DNA of 64,000 nt, from assembly GCA_963728295.1 (NCBI GenBank), contig CAVSKB010000019.1, positions 930,001 through 994,000 of the forward strand, read 5' to 3'. Source of the stretch: DATJKD01 sp963728295. GTDB lineage: Bacteria > Pseudomonadota > Gammaproteobacteria > Steroidobacterales > Steroidobacteraceae. Of the stretch, positions 28,386-37,728 are shown piece by piece (the stretch's first letter is position 1; every line of letters starts with the position of its first letter). The notes under the pieces are model-generated. The model saw only the letters and a program-made list of their open reading frames with translations. It did not search any database and was not told where the DNA came from. Position numbers and translations under genes: made by a program.

Positions 28386-30013
28386 ATGCGATTCCCTCAT
28401 TGACGCGAGCCGAGGACTCAGATTGCCGCCACTCTTGACGCTCTCGACCGCTTTCTGCATGTGCGGCGCGGTCCTCCATGACCAATCGGTAGCCGATGTA
28501 GTACTTGTAGATGTTGCTGACGTAGGTGACCGTCTCCGCGCCGATCTTTTCGGCCGCCACGTACTCGACGTTCTGAAACCACACGTTGGGGTCGAGCCCG
28601 CGCTCGGGCGGCCTCCTTGCGAAGCTGCGAAACGCGGCCCGCGCCTGCGTTGTACGAGGCGAAGGCGAACAGGGCCTTGTCGAGCTCCGTCATGGCCTCA
28701 TCGCCGTAGTAATGATCGATCATCCATCGCATGTACTTGATGCCGGCGTTGATATTCGCCTCGACCTCATGGACGTCTCCCACATTCATGTCCTTGGCGG
28801 TCGCAGGCATCAGCTGCATGACCCCGATCGCGCCCACCGAGCTCTTTGCGTTCTGGTTGAGCTGCGACTCCTGGTAGCCCTGCGCACCCATCAGCACCCA
28901 GTCCACGTCATATTGTTCGCCATACTTCTGGAAATACTGGATGAGCGCGAAGAACTTTTTCCGCTCCTCCTCGGACGCTGCATTCTTCACATACTTGACG
29001 TTCTTAAGGTAGCGCGTCATGAGCTGATTACCGATCGAGGTGCCGACCTTGTTGCGCGTCGCGAAGTCGTCCAGCGCCGCCTTCAGCTGCGGGCTGTCCT
29101 TGCGCAGGGCCCAGGCGACCTCGGCGCCCGTGCGTACCGCGATGTCGTCGTGCACCGTCAGCTTCGGAAAGATCTGCTTCCAGAAATCCGCGATGTGTTT
29201 GTCGACGACGAGGAGTGGAACGAGGCCGGCGTCGAGCATCTCGAGCAGGTCCTCGTCCTCCAGCGTCTCGGGGGCTTCCCTGAGCGTGACCAGCGGTTTC
29301 TTTGCGGCCGCAAACTTCCTGTTCAGGCCGGCAAGGCTTTCGTAGTAGCTCGACGATTTGCGAACGAAGACGGTCTTGCCGGAGAGGTCATCAAGGCTCG
29401 CAACTCTCGGCGAAGCCGGCCCTGACACCACGACCTCGCTGACATCGCTGAGGCCGGCGGACCGTGAAGTCCACCAGTTTCCGGCGCTCGGGCGTGATGG
29501 TGATATTGCCGGCCGCAATGTCGCCCTTGCCTGCAACGAGCCCGGGCAGCAGCTGGTCGCGCGCCACCGGGATGAGTACCACTGGCACCTTCAGGTTCTT
29601 GTTCTTGAGTTTCTTTCGGCGGCGAGCTTCTTGTTGAGCTCGTCTTCGAACAACCGGGAGAAGTCAACAACGGTGCCGCGCTGCGTACCCTTGTCATGGA
29701 AATAGAAGGTCTTGCTGTTGACGGTCAGCACCCGGATGACCCGCCGCTCGATCATCCCGTCGAGATCACCGGTCCAGGGCTTCTGCTGCTTTTCGAGATC
29801 GATCGTGAGGGTCCCGTCGGCCGCTTCCTGCGCAGCCGGCTCCTGGGCCGGCGCGGGAGGCACGGGCGTGGACTGTGCCGATGCGGGCGCGGCCGAGTCG
29901 GCGGGGGTGTCGGTGTCGCCCGCCGGTGACGAATCTTTGCCGCATGCGGCCAGTGTCATCAGCACGAAGGCCATGCTCAAGCCGAATGCGAAAGAGATGA
30001 GCCTGGTTTTCAT
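28357..30013 (-). CDS. mltF: MltF-like lytic transglycosylase with substrate-binding domain, frameshifted
   Basis: A lipoprotein signal (MTLAACGKDSSPAGD) is followed by a Pro/Ala linker, a periplasmic solute-binding-like domain (GMIERRVIRVLTVNSKTFYF, KKNLKV-like words, GDIAAGNITITPERRKLVDF) and an SLT transglycosylase domain with catalytic Glu in GAQGYQESQLNQNAKSSVGA and the IGVMQLMPATAKDMNV motif. It cleaves peptidoglycan glycan strands at the outer-membrane side and releases 1,6-anhydro-muropeptides. Frameshifts occur near 29620, 29460 and 28615. The start is ATG 30013. It is divergent from the VIT1/CCC1 gene. Confidence 0.78.
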
Positions 30014-30148
30014 CGTGGCACCCATTGAGCTGTTTATGACCCCACCCAATTCACGAACTCGAGTATATCGGTGGGCCGTGTGCTGCTGGCACTTTTGCCT
30101 TAGGATCCGCAGTGGTTGCCAGCCGCAACCGAATCTGGGCCAACAATC

Positions 30149-30823
30149 ATGGCTGGACTGCGCGACTCGTTCTCCAACAAGTACCTCGATCCGGCGAGCA
30201 GCCTCGGCGAGGTGCTGTTCGGCCTGATAATGACGCTGACCTTCACGCTGAGCGCCGGCATCATGCTGCAGGAGGAAGGCCGGGAGGGCGCTCGGCAGCT
30301 CCTGATTGCCACGATCGGCTGCAACATCGCCTGGGGCATCATCGACGGCGCCCTGTACATGGTCGGCCAGTTGTTCGAGCGCGGGCGTCGCCGGCATCTC
30401 AAGCAGCGAGTGCGCGAAGCCAAGGAGGACGGCGATGCGGTCGCGCTGGTCGCGACCGAGCTGGATGACATCGTTGCCGGCGTCACGACGCCGGTCGAGC
30501 GCCAGGGTTTATACCGGCGCATCGTCGATCAAGTGCGGACCGGTGTGATCCCGCCAAACCGCGTGACGCGCGAGGACTTCTTCGGCGCCATCGCGAGCTT
30601 CTGGCTGGTGTTCGTCGCCAGCCTGCCGGCAGCGATTCCCTTCCTGTTCATCGACGAGGCGTGGGTGGCATTGCGCGTGTCGAACGCCGTACTCCTGGCG
30701 CTGCTTTTCTACGTGGGCTACGCCTGGGCGCGCCGTACAATGGCGAAGCCCGTGCTGACAGGGTGCGTTTTCCTGCTGGGCGGAGTGGCGTTGGTCGCAG
30801 TCGCGATCGCGCTTGGCGGTTGA
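30149..30823 (+). CDS. VIT1/CCC1-type membrane protein
   Basis: 224 residues, intact, with the ATG at 30149. Two N-terminal spans (LGEVLFGLIMTLTFTLSAG and LLIATIGCNIAWGIIDGA) are followed by a charged cytoplasmic helical stretch and three C-terminal spans. This matches the VIT1/CCC1 iron/manganese transporter family layout. Metal transport in this small bacterial branch is not proven. It stops 15 bases before the long T/A homopolymer, so its downstream neighbour is uncertain. Confidence 0.7.
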   Translation: MAGLRDSFSNKYLDPASSLGEVLFGLIMTLTFTLSAGIMLQEEGREGARQLLIATIGCNIAWGIIDGALYMVGQLFERGRRRHLKQRVREAKEDGDAVALVATELDDIVAGVTTPVERQGLYRRIVDQVRTGVIPPNRVTREDFFGAIASFWLVFVASLPAAIPFLFIDEAWVALRVSNAVLLALLFYVGYAWARRTMAKPVLTGCVFLLGGVALVAVAIALGG

Positions 30824-30836
30824 GGCTTCGAGATGG

Positions 30837-30903
<67 letters not shown>

Positions 30904-30949
30904 CACCGCCCGAACGGAGTGCCGGACAGACGGCGAACGAGGAGGAGTC

Positions 30950-32890
30950 ATGCAACGCACGCAACTCGCAACTACAGTGCTGGTTGGAATGATGTCTGCC
31001 GTCTTGCTGGCGGGATGCAACCGTAAGGAACCGGAACAGGCCGCCGCGCCTGCGGCTCCGGAGGCCACCGCGCCAGCGCCAGCGGCCAGCGCCGCTTACC
31101 CGACGCGCGTCTTCTTCGGCGACACCCACCTGCACACCGCGTTGTCGCTGGACGCCGGCGCCGCCGGCGCCACGCTGCTGCCGGCCGACGCGTATCGCTT
31201 CGCGAAGGGCGAGGAGGTCACCGGCGCCAGCGGCCAGAAGGCGAAGCTGTCGCGACCCGCTCGATTTCCTGGTCGTGACCGATCACTCCGACCAGATGGG
31301 ATTCGTCACCGACCTCAACGCCGGCAAGCCGGAGCTCCTCGCCAATCCGATGGCCAAGCGCTGGTACGACATGATGCAGGTCGGGGAAGAACGCGAAGCG
31401 ACGATCGAACTCGTCACGACCTTCGCGCAGGGCAAGTTCCCGAAGGAGATCATGTACAACCCCGGCACGACGGGATACATCGCCACCTGGCAGGGCATCA
31501 TCCAGGCCGCCGAGGACGCCAACGAACCCGGCAAGTTCACCGCCTTCATCGGCTACGAATGGACCTCGCTGGTCAACGGGCAACAACCTGCACCGCAACG
31601 TGATCTTCCGCGACAACGGCGACAAGGCGCGCCAGGTCGAACCGTTCACCAACTACCCGCCCGGCAGCTCCAATCCGCGCGACCTGTGGAAGTGGATGAC
31701 GGCCTACGAAAGCAAGACCGGCGGCCAGGTGCTGGCGATCGCGCACAACGGCAACCTCAGCAACGGCATGATGTTCCCGCTGATCGAGTACGTTCAACGG
31801 CAAGCCGCTGGATCGCGAGTACGTCGAGAGCGCGCCAAGCGCGAACGCATCTACGAAGTCACGCAGATGAAGGGCGACGGCGAAACGCATCCGTTCCTGT
31901 CGCCGAACGACGAGTTCGCGAACTTCGAGACGCTGGGACAAGGGCAACCTCGACATGACCGAGGCGAAGAAGCCGGCGATGCTCGAGTTCGAATACGCGC
32001 GCTCGGCGCTGAAGAACGGCCTGAAGGTCGAAGCGGAACTCGGCACCAATCCGTACAAGATCGGCCTGGTCGGCAGCACCGATTCGCATACCGCGATGAG
32101 CACGCCGGACGACAACAACTTCTGGGGCAAGATCGCGCCGAACGAACCGAGCCCGGAGCGCTGGAAGCATCCGTTCGTGCAGACGGACAAGGGCGTGATC
32201 ATGGGCTGGGAGCAGACCGCCTCCGGTTACGCCGCGGTGTGGGCCAAGGCGAACACGCGCGAGGCCTTGTTCGATGCGATGCAGCGCCGCGAGGTCTACG
32301 GCACGACCGGTCCGCGCATGACGGTGCGTTTCTTCGGTGGCTGGGATTACTCGGCCGCCGACGCGACCGGCGATCTCGCCGCCGCCGGTTACGCGAAGGG
32401 CGTGCCGATGGGCGGCGACCTCAAGGCCGCCGCGGCCGGCAAGTCGCCGACGTTCCTCGTCGCGGCGATGAAGGACCCGGAAGGCGGCAACCTCGATCGC
32501 ATCCAGATCGTCAAGGGCTGGATGGATGCCAAGGGCGCGCTGCAGGAAAAGGTCTACGACGTGGTGTGGTCCGGCGATCGCAAGCCCGGCGCCGACGGCA
32601 AGCTGCCGCCGGTGGGCAACACGGTCGATGTCGCCAACGCGACATGGACGAACACCATCGGCTCGCCCGCGCTCATGAAGATGTGGCAGGACCCGGACTT
32701 CGATCCCGCGCTGCGCGCGTTCTACTACGTCCGCGTGCTGGAAATCCCGACGCCGCGCTGGACCGCGTACGACGCCAAGCGCTTCAAGGTGAAGATGGAC
32801 GCGAAGGTGCCGATGACGACGCAGGAGCGCGCCTACACCTCGCCGATCTGGTACACGCCCGCCAACGCTGCGCCGGCACCGGCAGGCTGA
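30950..32890 (+). CDS. DUF3604 lipoprotein (PHP-like metallo-enzyme), frameshifted
   Basis: ATG at 30950 with GGAGGAG upstream. It has a lipoprotein signal ending VLLAGCNRKEPEQ and an Ala/Pro linker, then RVFFGDTHLHTALSLDAG, the metal-binding start of the PHP-like DUF3604 family. The next conserved words are LDFLVVTDHSDQMGF, AFIGYEWTSLVNG, AIAHNGNLSNGMMF, LGTNPYKIGLVGSTDSHTAM and EVYGTTGPRM. Five shifts lie near 31253, 31582, 31793, 31825 and 31940; the last 950 bases are clean. It is an exported protein of about 640 residues of unknown substrate. Both flanks are homopolymer runs. Confidence 0.78.
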
Positions 32891-32900
32891 GCTGCGCCGG

Positions 32901-32923
32901 AAAAAAAAAAAAAAAAAAAAAAA
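32901..32923. other. Run of 23 A, probable join
   Basis: Twenty-three adenines ten bases after the DUF3604 stop and one base before the stop of the convergent ion-channel gene. Together with the tract at 30839-30900 it marks the DUF3604 segment as a separately assembled piece of about 2 kb. Confidence 0.7.
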
Positions 32924-32924
32924 G

Positions 32925-33373
32925 CTAGTAGCTGCTGATCCCGCTGCCCCCCTGCAAATTGCGTCTTGATCAACTGCTGAAGGATCGTCACCAGGGCCGC
33001 GCTCGTCATTCCGAACATCAGAACGCCACTCCCAGCCTCCAGCGGACCCAGCAGCTTCCATCGCGCGCTCATCACCACGTCGCCATAGCCCAACGAGGAG
33101 AAGTTCACTGCTGAATGGTAGACCGCCTCATATAGCTCGCTGAACTCGCCCAAGCAGAGGAACAAGACTCCCCAGATAACGATCTGGAGAAAGTTGCCCA
33201 GCATCATGATGACCATCGCGATCAGGAGCGGGCGGACCTGTGAAAACAGTCCGTGATGTGGACATCCGGTCGGATTGCCGCATGTAATACCGGACGCTCC
33301 AGAAAGTGAATGTTGCCTGCAGCGCCAGACATATCAGCATCGTCGGCAGCCCGATCACCAGATTCCTCAGCAT
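32925..33373 (-). CDS. Two-transmembrane potassium-channel-like protein, frameshifted
   Basis: Starts at 33373 (MLRNLVIGLPTMLICLALQA, first span). After a shift near 33240 it continues with AMVIMMLGNFLQIVIWGVLF, then a pore helix with the filter-like motif NFSSLGYGDVVMSARWK and a second span (GSGVLMFGMTSAALVTILQQ). This is the Ion_trans_2 layout of simple bacterial potassium channels. A run of six G near 32950 is the probable site of a second shift; with it corrected the protein ends GISSY and a TAG at 32925. About 145 residues. The conducted ion is inferred. Confidence 0.72.
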
Positions 33374-33399
33374 GGGCTGCTCCGTCTTGTTCGGCCGAC

Positions 33400-34530
33400 T
33401 CAGCCCGCAGCCTGCATTCCACGCTCCGTCGGTGCCGCAGGGGTGTCCGGGTTGGTCGCCACCCACCCCATGAAGATCTGATAGCCCAGCGCCAGCAAGG
33501 TCGCGCCGACGAACATCCCAAGGATGCCGCTGCTCGCCATGCCTCCCAACGCGCCCAGCAAGATCACGGGCATGGGCGCATCGACGCCTCGACCCAGCAT
33601 CAGCGGTTTCAGCACGTTGTCGAGCATGCCGGCGATGAACAGCAGCACGCTGTAGATGACGGCCGGCACGGTACCGTAGTCCCCGCTCACCCAGATGTAG
33701 ACGATGACCGGCACCGTGACCAGCAGCGCCGGGACCTGCGCGATTCCCAGTACCAGCACGATCACCGCGAGCACGCCTGTAAACGGAATGCCGGCGATCA
33801 TCATCACCAGGCCAACGACGATGGCCTGGATGAAGGCCACGCCGAGGACACCTTGCGCCACCGCACGAATGGTCGCGGTGGACAGCTTCGCAAATTCTTC
33901 GCCCCGGCCCGTGCCGACGATGCGATCGAAAATGGACCGGGTGCTTCGGGCTCCCGCCTGGCCGAAGGCCATGATGATCCCGGCAATGATGAATGAAGCC
34001 AGGAACAGCAGTACCGCGCCGCCGATGCTGGCAACCATCCCCAGCGCCTTCCTGGACAGGTCGCCGAGCTTCGGCTGCATGCTCTGAACGACTGCCGGCA
34101 GATCCGCATGGGCCTGCGACCAGACGCCGTGGACCTTCTTGCCGACGACCGGCCAGTCGGCAACTTTCGGCGGAGGCGCGGGAATCTGCAGCGTATTGTT
34201 CCGCACGCTGTCGACAAGGTCATGCACCGAATCGCCCAGCGAACCCATCAACACGGTAGTGGGCACCACGATCAGCACGATGCCGGCCAGCACCAGCAGG
34301 GTGGCCGCAAGCCCCTGTTTCCCGCCCAGTTTGCGGGCCAGCATCTGATGGATTGGAAAGAGCGCCACGGCCAGGATCAGCGCCCACACCATCAATGACA
34401 AGAAGGGCGAGAAAATCCGGTAGCACAGCACTGCCAGGGCGAACACCAACCCGGCTCGGATGAGGACATCCAGCAGCCTCCCGGACAGGCGCCTTTCGAG
34501 CTCGGGATCAGGCTTGTAAGGTGCATTCAT
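33400..34530 (-). CDS. AI-2E (PerM) family transporter
   Basis: 376 residues from the ATG at 34530, intact. Eight spans are visible, with the family-typical first pair (LIRAGLVFALAVLCYRIFSP and SLMVWALILAVALFPIHQML), a periplasmic loop, and the C-terminal LLGALGGMASSGILGMFVGA, a hallmark of the AI-2E/TqsA-like family. Members move small molecules or sodium and proton. The gene is 26 bp downstream of nothing obvious and precedes the channel gene on the same strand with 27 bp between them, so the two may be cotranscribed. Confidence 0.85.
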   Translation of the reverse strand: MNAPYKPDPELERRLSGRLLDVLIRAGLVFALAVLCYRIFSPFLSLMVWALILAVALFPIHQMLARKLGGKQGLAATLLVLAGIVLIVVPTTVLMGSLGDSVHDLVDSVRNNTLQIPAPPPKVADWPVVGKKVHGVWSQAHADLPAVVQSMQPKLGDLSRKALGMVASIGGAVLLFLASFIIAGIIMAFGQAGARSTRSIFDRIVGTGRGEEFAKLSTATIRAVAQGVLGVAFIQAIVVGLVMMIAGIPFTGVLAVIVLVLGIAQVPALLVTVPVIVYIWVSGDYGTVPAVIYSVLLFIAGMLDNVLKPLMLGRGVDAPMPVILLGALGGMASSGILGMFVGATLLALGYQIFMGWVATNPDTPAAPTERGMQAAG

Positions 34531-34689
34531 GGTCGGGTTCCTGTTCTGAACGGAACGGGCAATCGTGACGTAACTCATTGGATGATCGGTGGCCGATCGC
34601 GGACCTTCGCGGGCCAGTCACCCTCCGAGGTTGCTGTGGATCGTGAGGGTAGAGGCTCAGGATGATCAGATAGAGCCATGTTACGCCGC

Positions 34690-34784
34690 GGATCGTCCGG
34701 GTGGCCATCGCCAACGAGCGCGCAAGCAATGTACCCGACGCGGACCTTCAGGCGATGGTCAAGTGGATTCTCGCCCTGAAGTGA
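34690..34784 (+). pseudogene. C-terminal remnant of a class I cytochrome c
   Basis: The last stretch before a TGA at 34782 reads NVPDADLQAMVKWILALK, the usual C-terminal helix of small c-type cytochromes. In another frame just upstream, GSSGWPSP resembles the GGSGVWG-like word that precedes the Met ligand. The heme-binding CxxCH is not found upstream, so only about 30-40 residues are preserved, across one frameshift. It sits 41 bp before the cytochrome b gene, suggesting an original cytochrome c-b561 pair. The rest of the 34531-34825 gap shows nothing else. Confidence 0.45.
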
Positions 34785-34825
34785 GGTACACGTCGCGTCG
34801 GATTGGACGCCGATGCCGCCCCTTG

Positions 34826-35362
34826 ATGACCACACGCTACGACCGCACGGCGATCGTGCTGCATTGGGTAATTGCGGTCGCGATTTTCGGGCAGGTTCTG
34901 TTCGGCTGGTATCTGGATGAGATCCCGCGCGGGACCCCGGCCCGCTCGGTCTACGTCAACCTGCACAAATCGACCGGGCTTACGCTCGGGCTCCTCATAC
35001 TGGTTCGCGTCTACTGGCGCCTGACGCACAAGGCGCCCCTGCTGCCGGTCTCGATGCCGGATTGGGAACGTGCCGCCGCGCGCGTGAGCCACGTCGCCCT
35101 CTACGCATGCATGATCATCATGCCGCTCGCGGGTTACGTCGCCTCGAATTTCAGCAAGTACGGCGTCAAGTTCTTCAATGCTGTCCTGCTGCCGCCCTGG
35201 GGAATCGAAGACCCGCGGATCTACGAGTTCTTCAAGGGCGTGCACAGGGTGACGTCCTACGTTTTCGTCGCGCTCATCGCCCTGCACGTGCTCGCCGCCG
35301 TACGTCACCTCGTCCTTCGCGACGGGATTTTCGGCCGCATGTGGCCCGGCCGGACGGGCTAG
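34826..35362 (+). CDS. Cytochrome b561-type membrane protein
   Basis: 178 residues, intact, starting at ATG 34826. Four spans with paired His ligands: RTAIVLHWVIAVAIFGQVLF, YVNLHKSTGLTLGLLILVRV, ARVSHVALYACMIIMPLAG and GVHRVTSYVFVALIALHVLA. It binds two b hemes and passes electrons from the quinone pool or a periplasmic donor. Upstream lies a remnant of a cytochrome c. Its stop overlaps the convergent beta-propeller gene by four bases. Confidence 0.9.
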   Translation: MTTRYDRTAIVLHWVIAVAIFGQVLFGWYLDEIPRGTPARSVYVNLHKSTGLTLGLLILVRVYWRLTHKAPLLPVSMPDWERAAARVSHVALYACMIIMPLAGYVASNFSKYGVKFFNAVLLPPWGIEDPRIYEFFKGVHRVTSYVFVALIALHVLAAVRHLVLRDGIFGRMWPGRTG

Positions 35363-36411
35363 CGACTGGAAACGACGAGGCCCCAGGGGCGCCCGCCAAC
35401 AGCGATCCTGCGATCCACCGTTCCGGTCGCGACATCGATCACGGAGACGTCGTCCGACGGACCGTTGGCGGTATAGACCTTTCGGCCGTCGGGGCTGACG
35501 CCGATGCCCCACGGGCGCGTTCCGACATCGTGAATTTCCTGCAAGACGGCGCGCGCACCGACGTCGATCACGACCACGGATCGGCGGCGCCCACTGGAGA
35601 CGAACAAGCGGCGGCCATCCGGCGCGAGCGCGAGACCCATGGGCAAAGGTGCGCTCGGCGTGGCACCCGATGTGGGCAGAGGGATGGTCGCGAGGACCCG
35701 ATGCGTATTCGCATCGAACACCACTACGGACCCGCCAAGCTCTGCGCTGACGAATGCCGTCGCCCCGTCGGCCGCGAAGACGATCGAGCGCGGCCGGGCG
35801 GCTGTCGCGATGCGCTCCACGACCTTCAATGATTTCGTGTCGACGGCAACGACCGTATTGTCAGCTTCACAGGTAACGTAGACGAAACGTCCGTCGGGCC
35901 CCACGGTGACGCCCTCCGGCTCCTCGCCGATCTTCACATGCGCGACGATGCTGCCGCTCGCCAGGTCGAGCACCGACATCTCGGCGGTTTCCTCGTTGGA
36001 AACGTAGAGAGTCTTGCCGTCGGGCGAGAAATCGAAGGATTCCGGATCCTGCCCGCTCGGGAAAAGGCGAACCAGCTTGCGTGTCTCGAGATCGACGAGC
36101 CCGATGCCGTCTGCGGCACGGTCGGCCGGTGGCAGCTTCGACTCGTCGACGCCGGGGCCGCCGATCGGCGAGCCGGACAACGCGACCAGCAGTTGTTTGC
36201 CGTCCCGTGAAAGCTTCAGGCCGCGCGGCCGTTTCCCGACGGGGATGCGTTCGACCACCGTGCTGGCCCCAGCGTCGATGACGGCGATGTCACCGCCGGT
36301 TTCGTTTGAGACATAGATCCTGCCGCTGTCCGCGCTGGCGGGCTGGGAGGCGAAGGAGCAGGCCAAGGCGAAAGCCAAGGCGACCCATGGCGGGCGTGGT
36401 GCACGAAACAT
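35359..36411 (-). CDS. PQQ-dependent catabolism-associated beta-propeller (YVTN family)
   Basis: 350 residues from the ATG at 36411, with a signal peptide ending QPASA before DSGRIYVSNETGG. Eight or so 40-residue blades carry the YVTN signature (KTLYVSNEETAEMSVLDLAS, RFVYVTCEADNTVVAVDTKS, RKVYTANGPSDDVSVIDVAT). The layout matches the beta-propeller proteins encoded with PQQ-dependent alcohol or ethanol oxidation clusters. No PQQ dehydrogenase is visible here, so the assignment is by sequence type. Frame intact. Confidence 0.85.
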   Translation of the reverse strand: MFRAPRPPWVALAFALACSFASQPASADSGRIYVSNETGGDIAVIDAGASTVVERIPVGKRPRGLKLSRDGKQLLVALSGSPIGGPGVDESKLPPADRAADGIGLVDLETRKLVRLFPSGQDPESFDFSPDGKTLYVSNEETAEMSVLDLASGSIVAHVKIGEEPEGVTVGPDGRFVYVTCEADNTVVAVDTKSLKVVERIATAARPRSIVFAADGATAFVSAELGGSVVVFDANTHRVLATIPLPTSGATPSAPLPMGLALAPDGRRLFVSSGRRRSVVVIDVGARAVLQEIHDVGTRPWGIGVSPDGRKVYTANGPSDDVSVIDVATGTVDRRIAVGGRPWGLVVSSR

Positions 36412-36719
36412 CGGACGAAGCCTAGCAGCTCCCGATTGACCAGGGCCTCGCAAAGCATCAAACGCGTGCAGAGCAGCCTCGGGTATCGGGCATCCGGCCG
36501 GCAATTGATCTCGCACTGCCGACCGCAGCTGCCCAGGTGAGCTTCGCCGCGGAGAATCGCCTCACGTCTGCGTTGCCGTCTCGACCGTGAGGGCGCCGGG
36601 ACTGACCGCCCAGCGGCCGGCCCATGCTCGGCTGTCCGGATATCGTAATTGGTCGCGGGAGAATTGGCGATAGCATCAGGCGGGGAATTCCCACCACACC
36701 AAGTTCAGAGGGGCCGTTA
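36412..36719. other. Intergenic region without recognisable gene
   Basis: About 308 bases between the divergent starts of the beta-propeller and the outer-membrane protein. I see no conserved coding stretch in any frame, no tRNA and no strong hairpin. Both promoters must lie here, but no clear -35/-10 pair stands out. Confidence 0.5.
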
Positions 36720-37622
36720 TGCGTCTTGTCGACATGCCGCCGAGCATGCACCGTGGAGCTGACCGCCTTCTGCGCCCGCTGTGTTGATCGCCGCCTTGCT
36801 TGCGGCAGGGGCAGGACCCGCGGTCGCCGAGGAGCCGGGCGTCATGATGAGCGGTACGTCCGGCGGACCGAACATGCTCGAAGACACGTTCATGGTCGAC
36901 GCTCGGGACCTTCATCCTGGAGTCGGACACGACCGTGCGTCTCGACGGCCCGACGGGCGACCGGGGACCGAATTCGACTGGGATGAGAACTTCGGCGGGA
37001 TGGATGGCAGCCGGTTCCGGGTCGACGGCGCGTGGCGGTTTGCCGACCGGCACAAGGTTCGCGGGATGTGGTTCAACTTCGCGCGCAACCGGTCGACGGA
37101 GTTCAATGAGGAGGTCGAGTGGGGCGACGTGACTTTCCCAGTCGATGTCACCGTTGACGGCTCGTTCGAGTTCGACATTTACGAGCTGGCATACGAGTAC
37201 GCGTTCCTGAAGCGCGAGAACCTCGAGCTCTCGGGCTCGTTCGGCTTCCACCTCGCGCAGTTCGAGGTCGGAATGACTGCGGACGTCGATACCGGCGGCG
37301 GGGGCGGGACGGTCGAAATCGGCGATAAGGGCGAGCTCAACGCCCCGCTCCCCGTGATCGGCGGTCGCGTGATCTATGGCGCATTTACCGCGACTTCTGG
37401 ATCGATGCGATGGTGCAGTTCTTCGCCCTGGAGTACGAGAACGTCGACGGCCGGCTCATCGACACCCGCCTCGGCGTGACCTGGCAGCCAAAAGACTGGC
37501 TCGGGATCGGTGTCGGCTACAATCGCTTCGACATGGATGTCGATGTAACCAAGAACCGGTACACGGGCAAGCTCGACTGGGTATACGACGGGCCGATGAT
37601 CTTCTATAGCGTTGCATTCTGA
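36720..37622 (+). CDS. Outer-membrane beta-barrel protein, frameshifted
   Basis: ATG at 36720 with AGAGGGG upstream. A hydrophobic signal (VLIAALLAAGAGPAVA, then EEPG) is read after a shift near 36779. The mature part has alternating barrel strands: FRVDGAWRFADRHKVRGMWF, VDVTVDGSFEFDIYELAYEY, NLELSGSFGFHLAQFEVGMT, and after a shift near 37378 MVQFFALEYENVDGRLIDTR and a C-terminal IFYSVAF with terminal Phe. An additional shift lies near 36905. About 290 residues. Ligand and role unknown. Confidence 0.68.
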
Positions 37623-37728
37623 CGGCTTCGCGCCGCAGGGCTGCGGCCATTCCCAGGCTATTCAGCAACCGGCACACTTGCCCGTGACCCGCCGCGGTCA
37701 GGATTGACCCGGGACGGTACGAGGCGAG

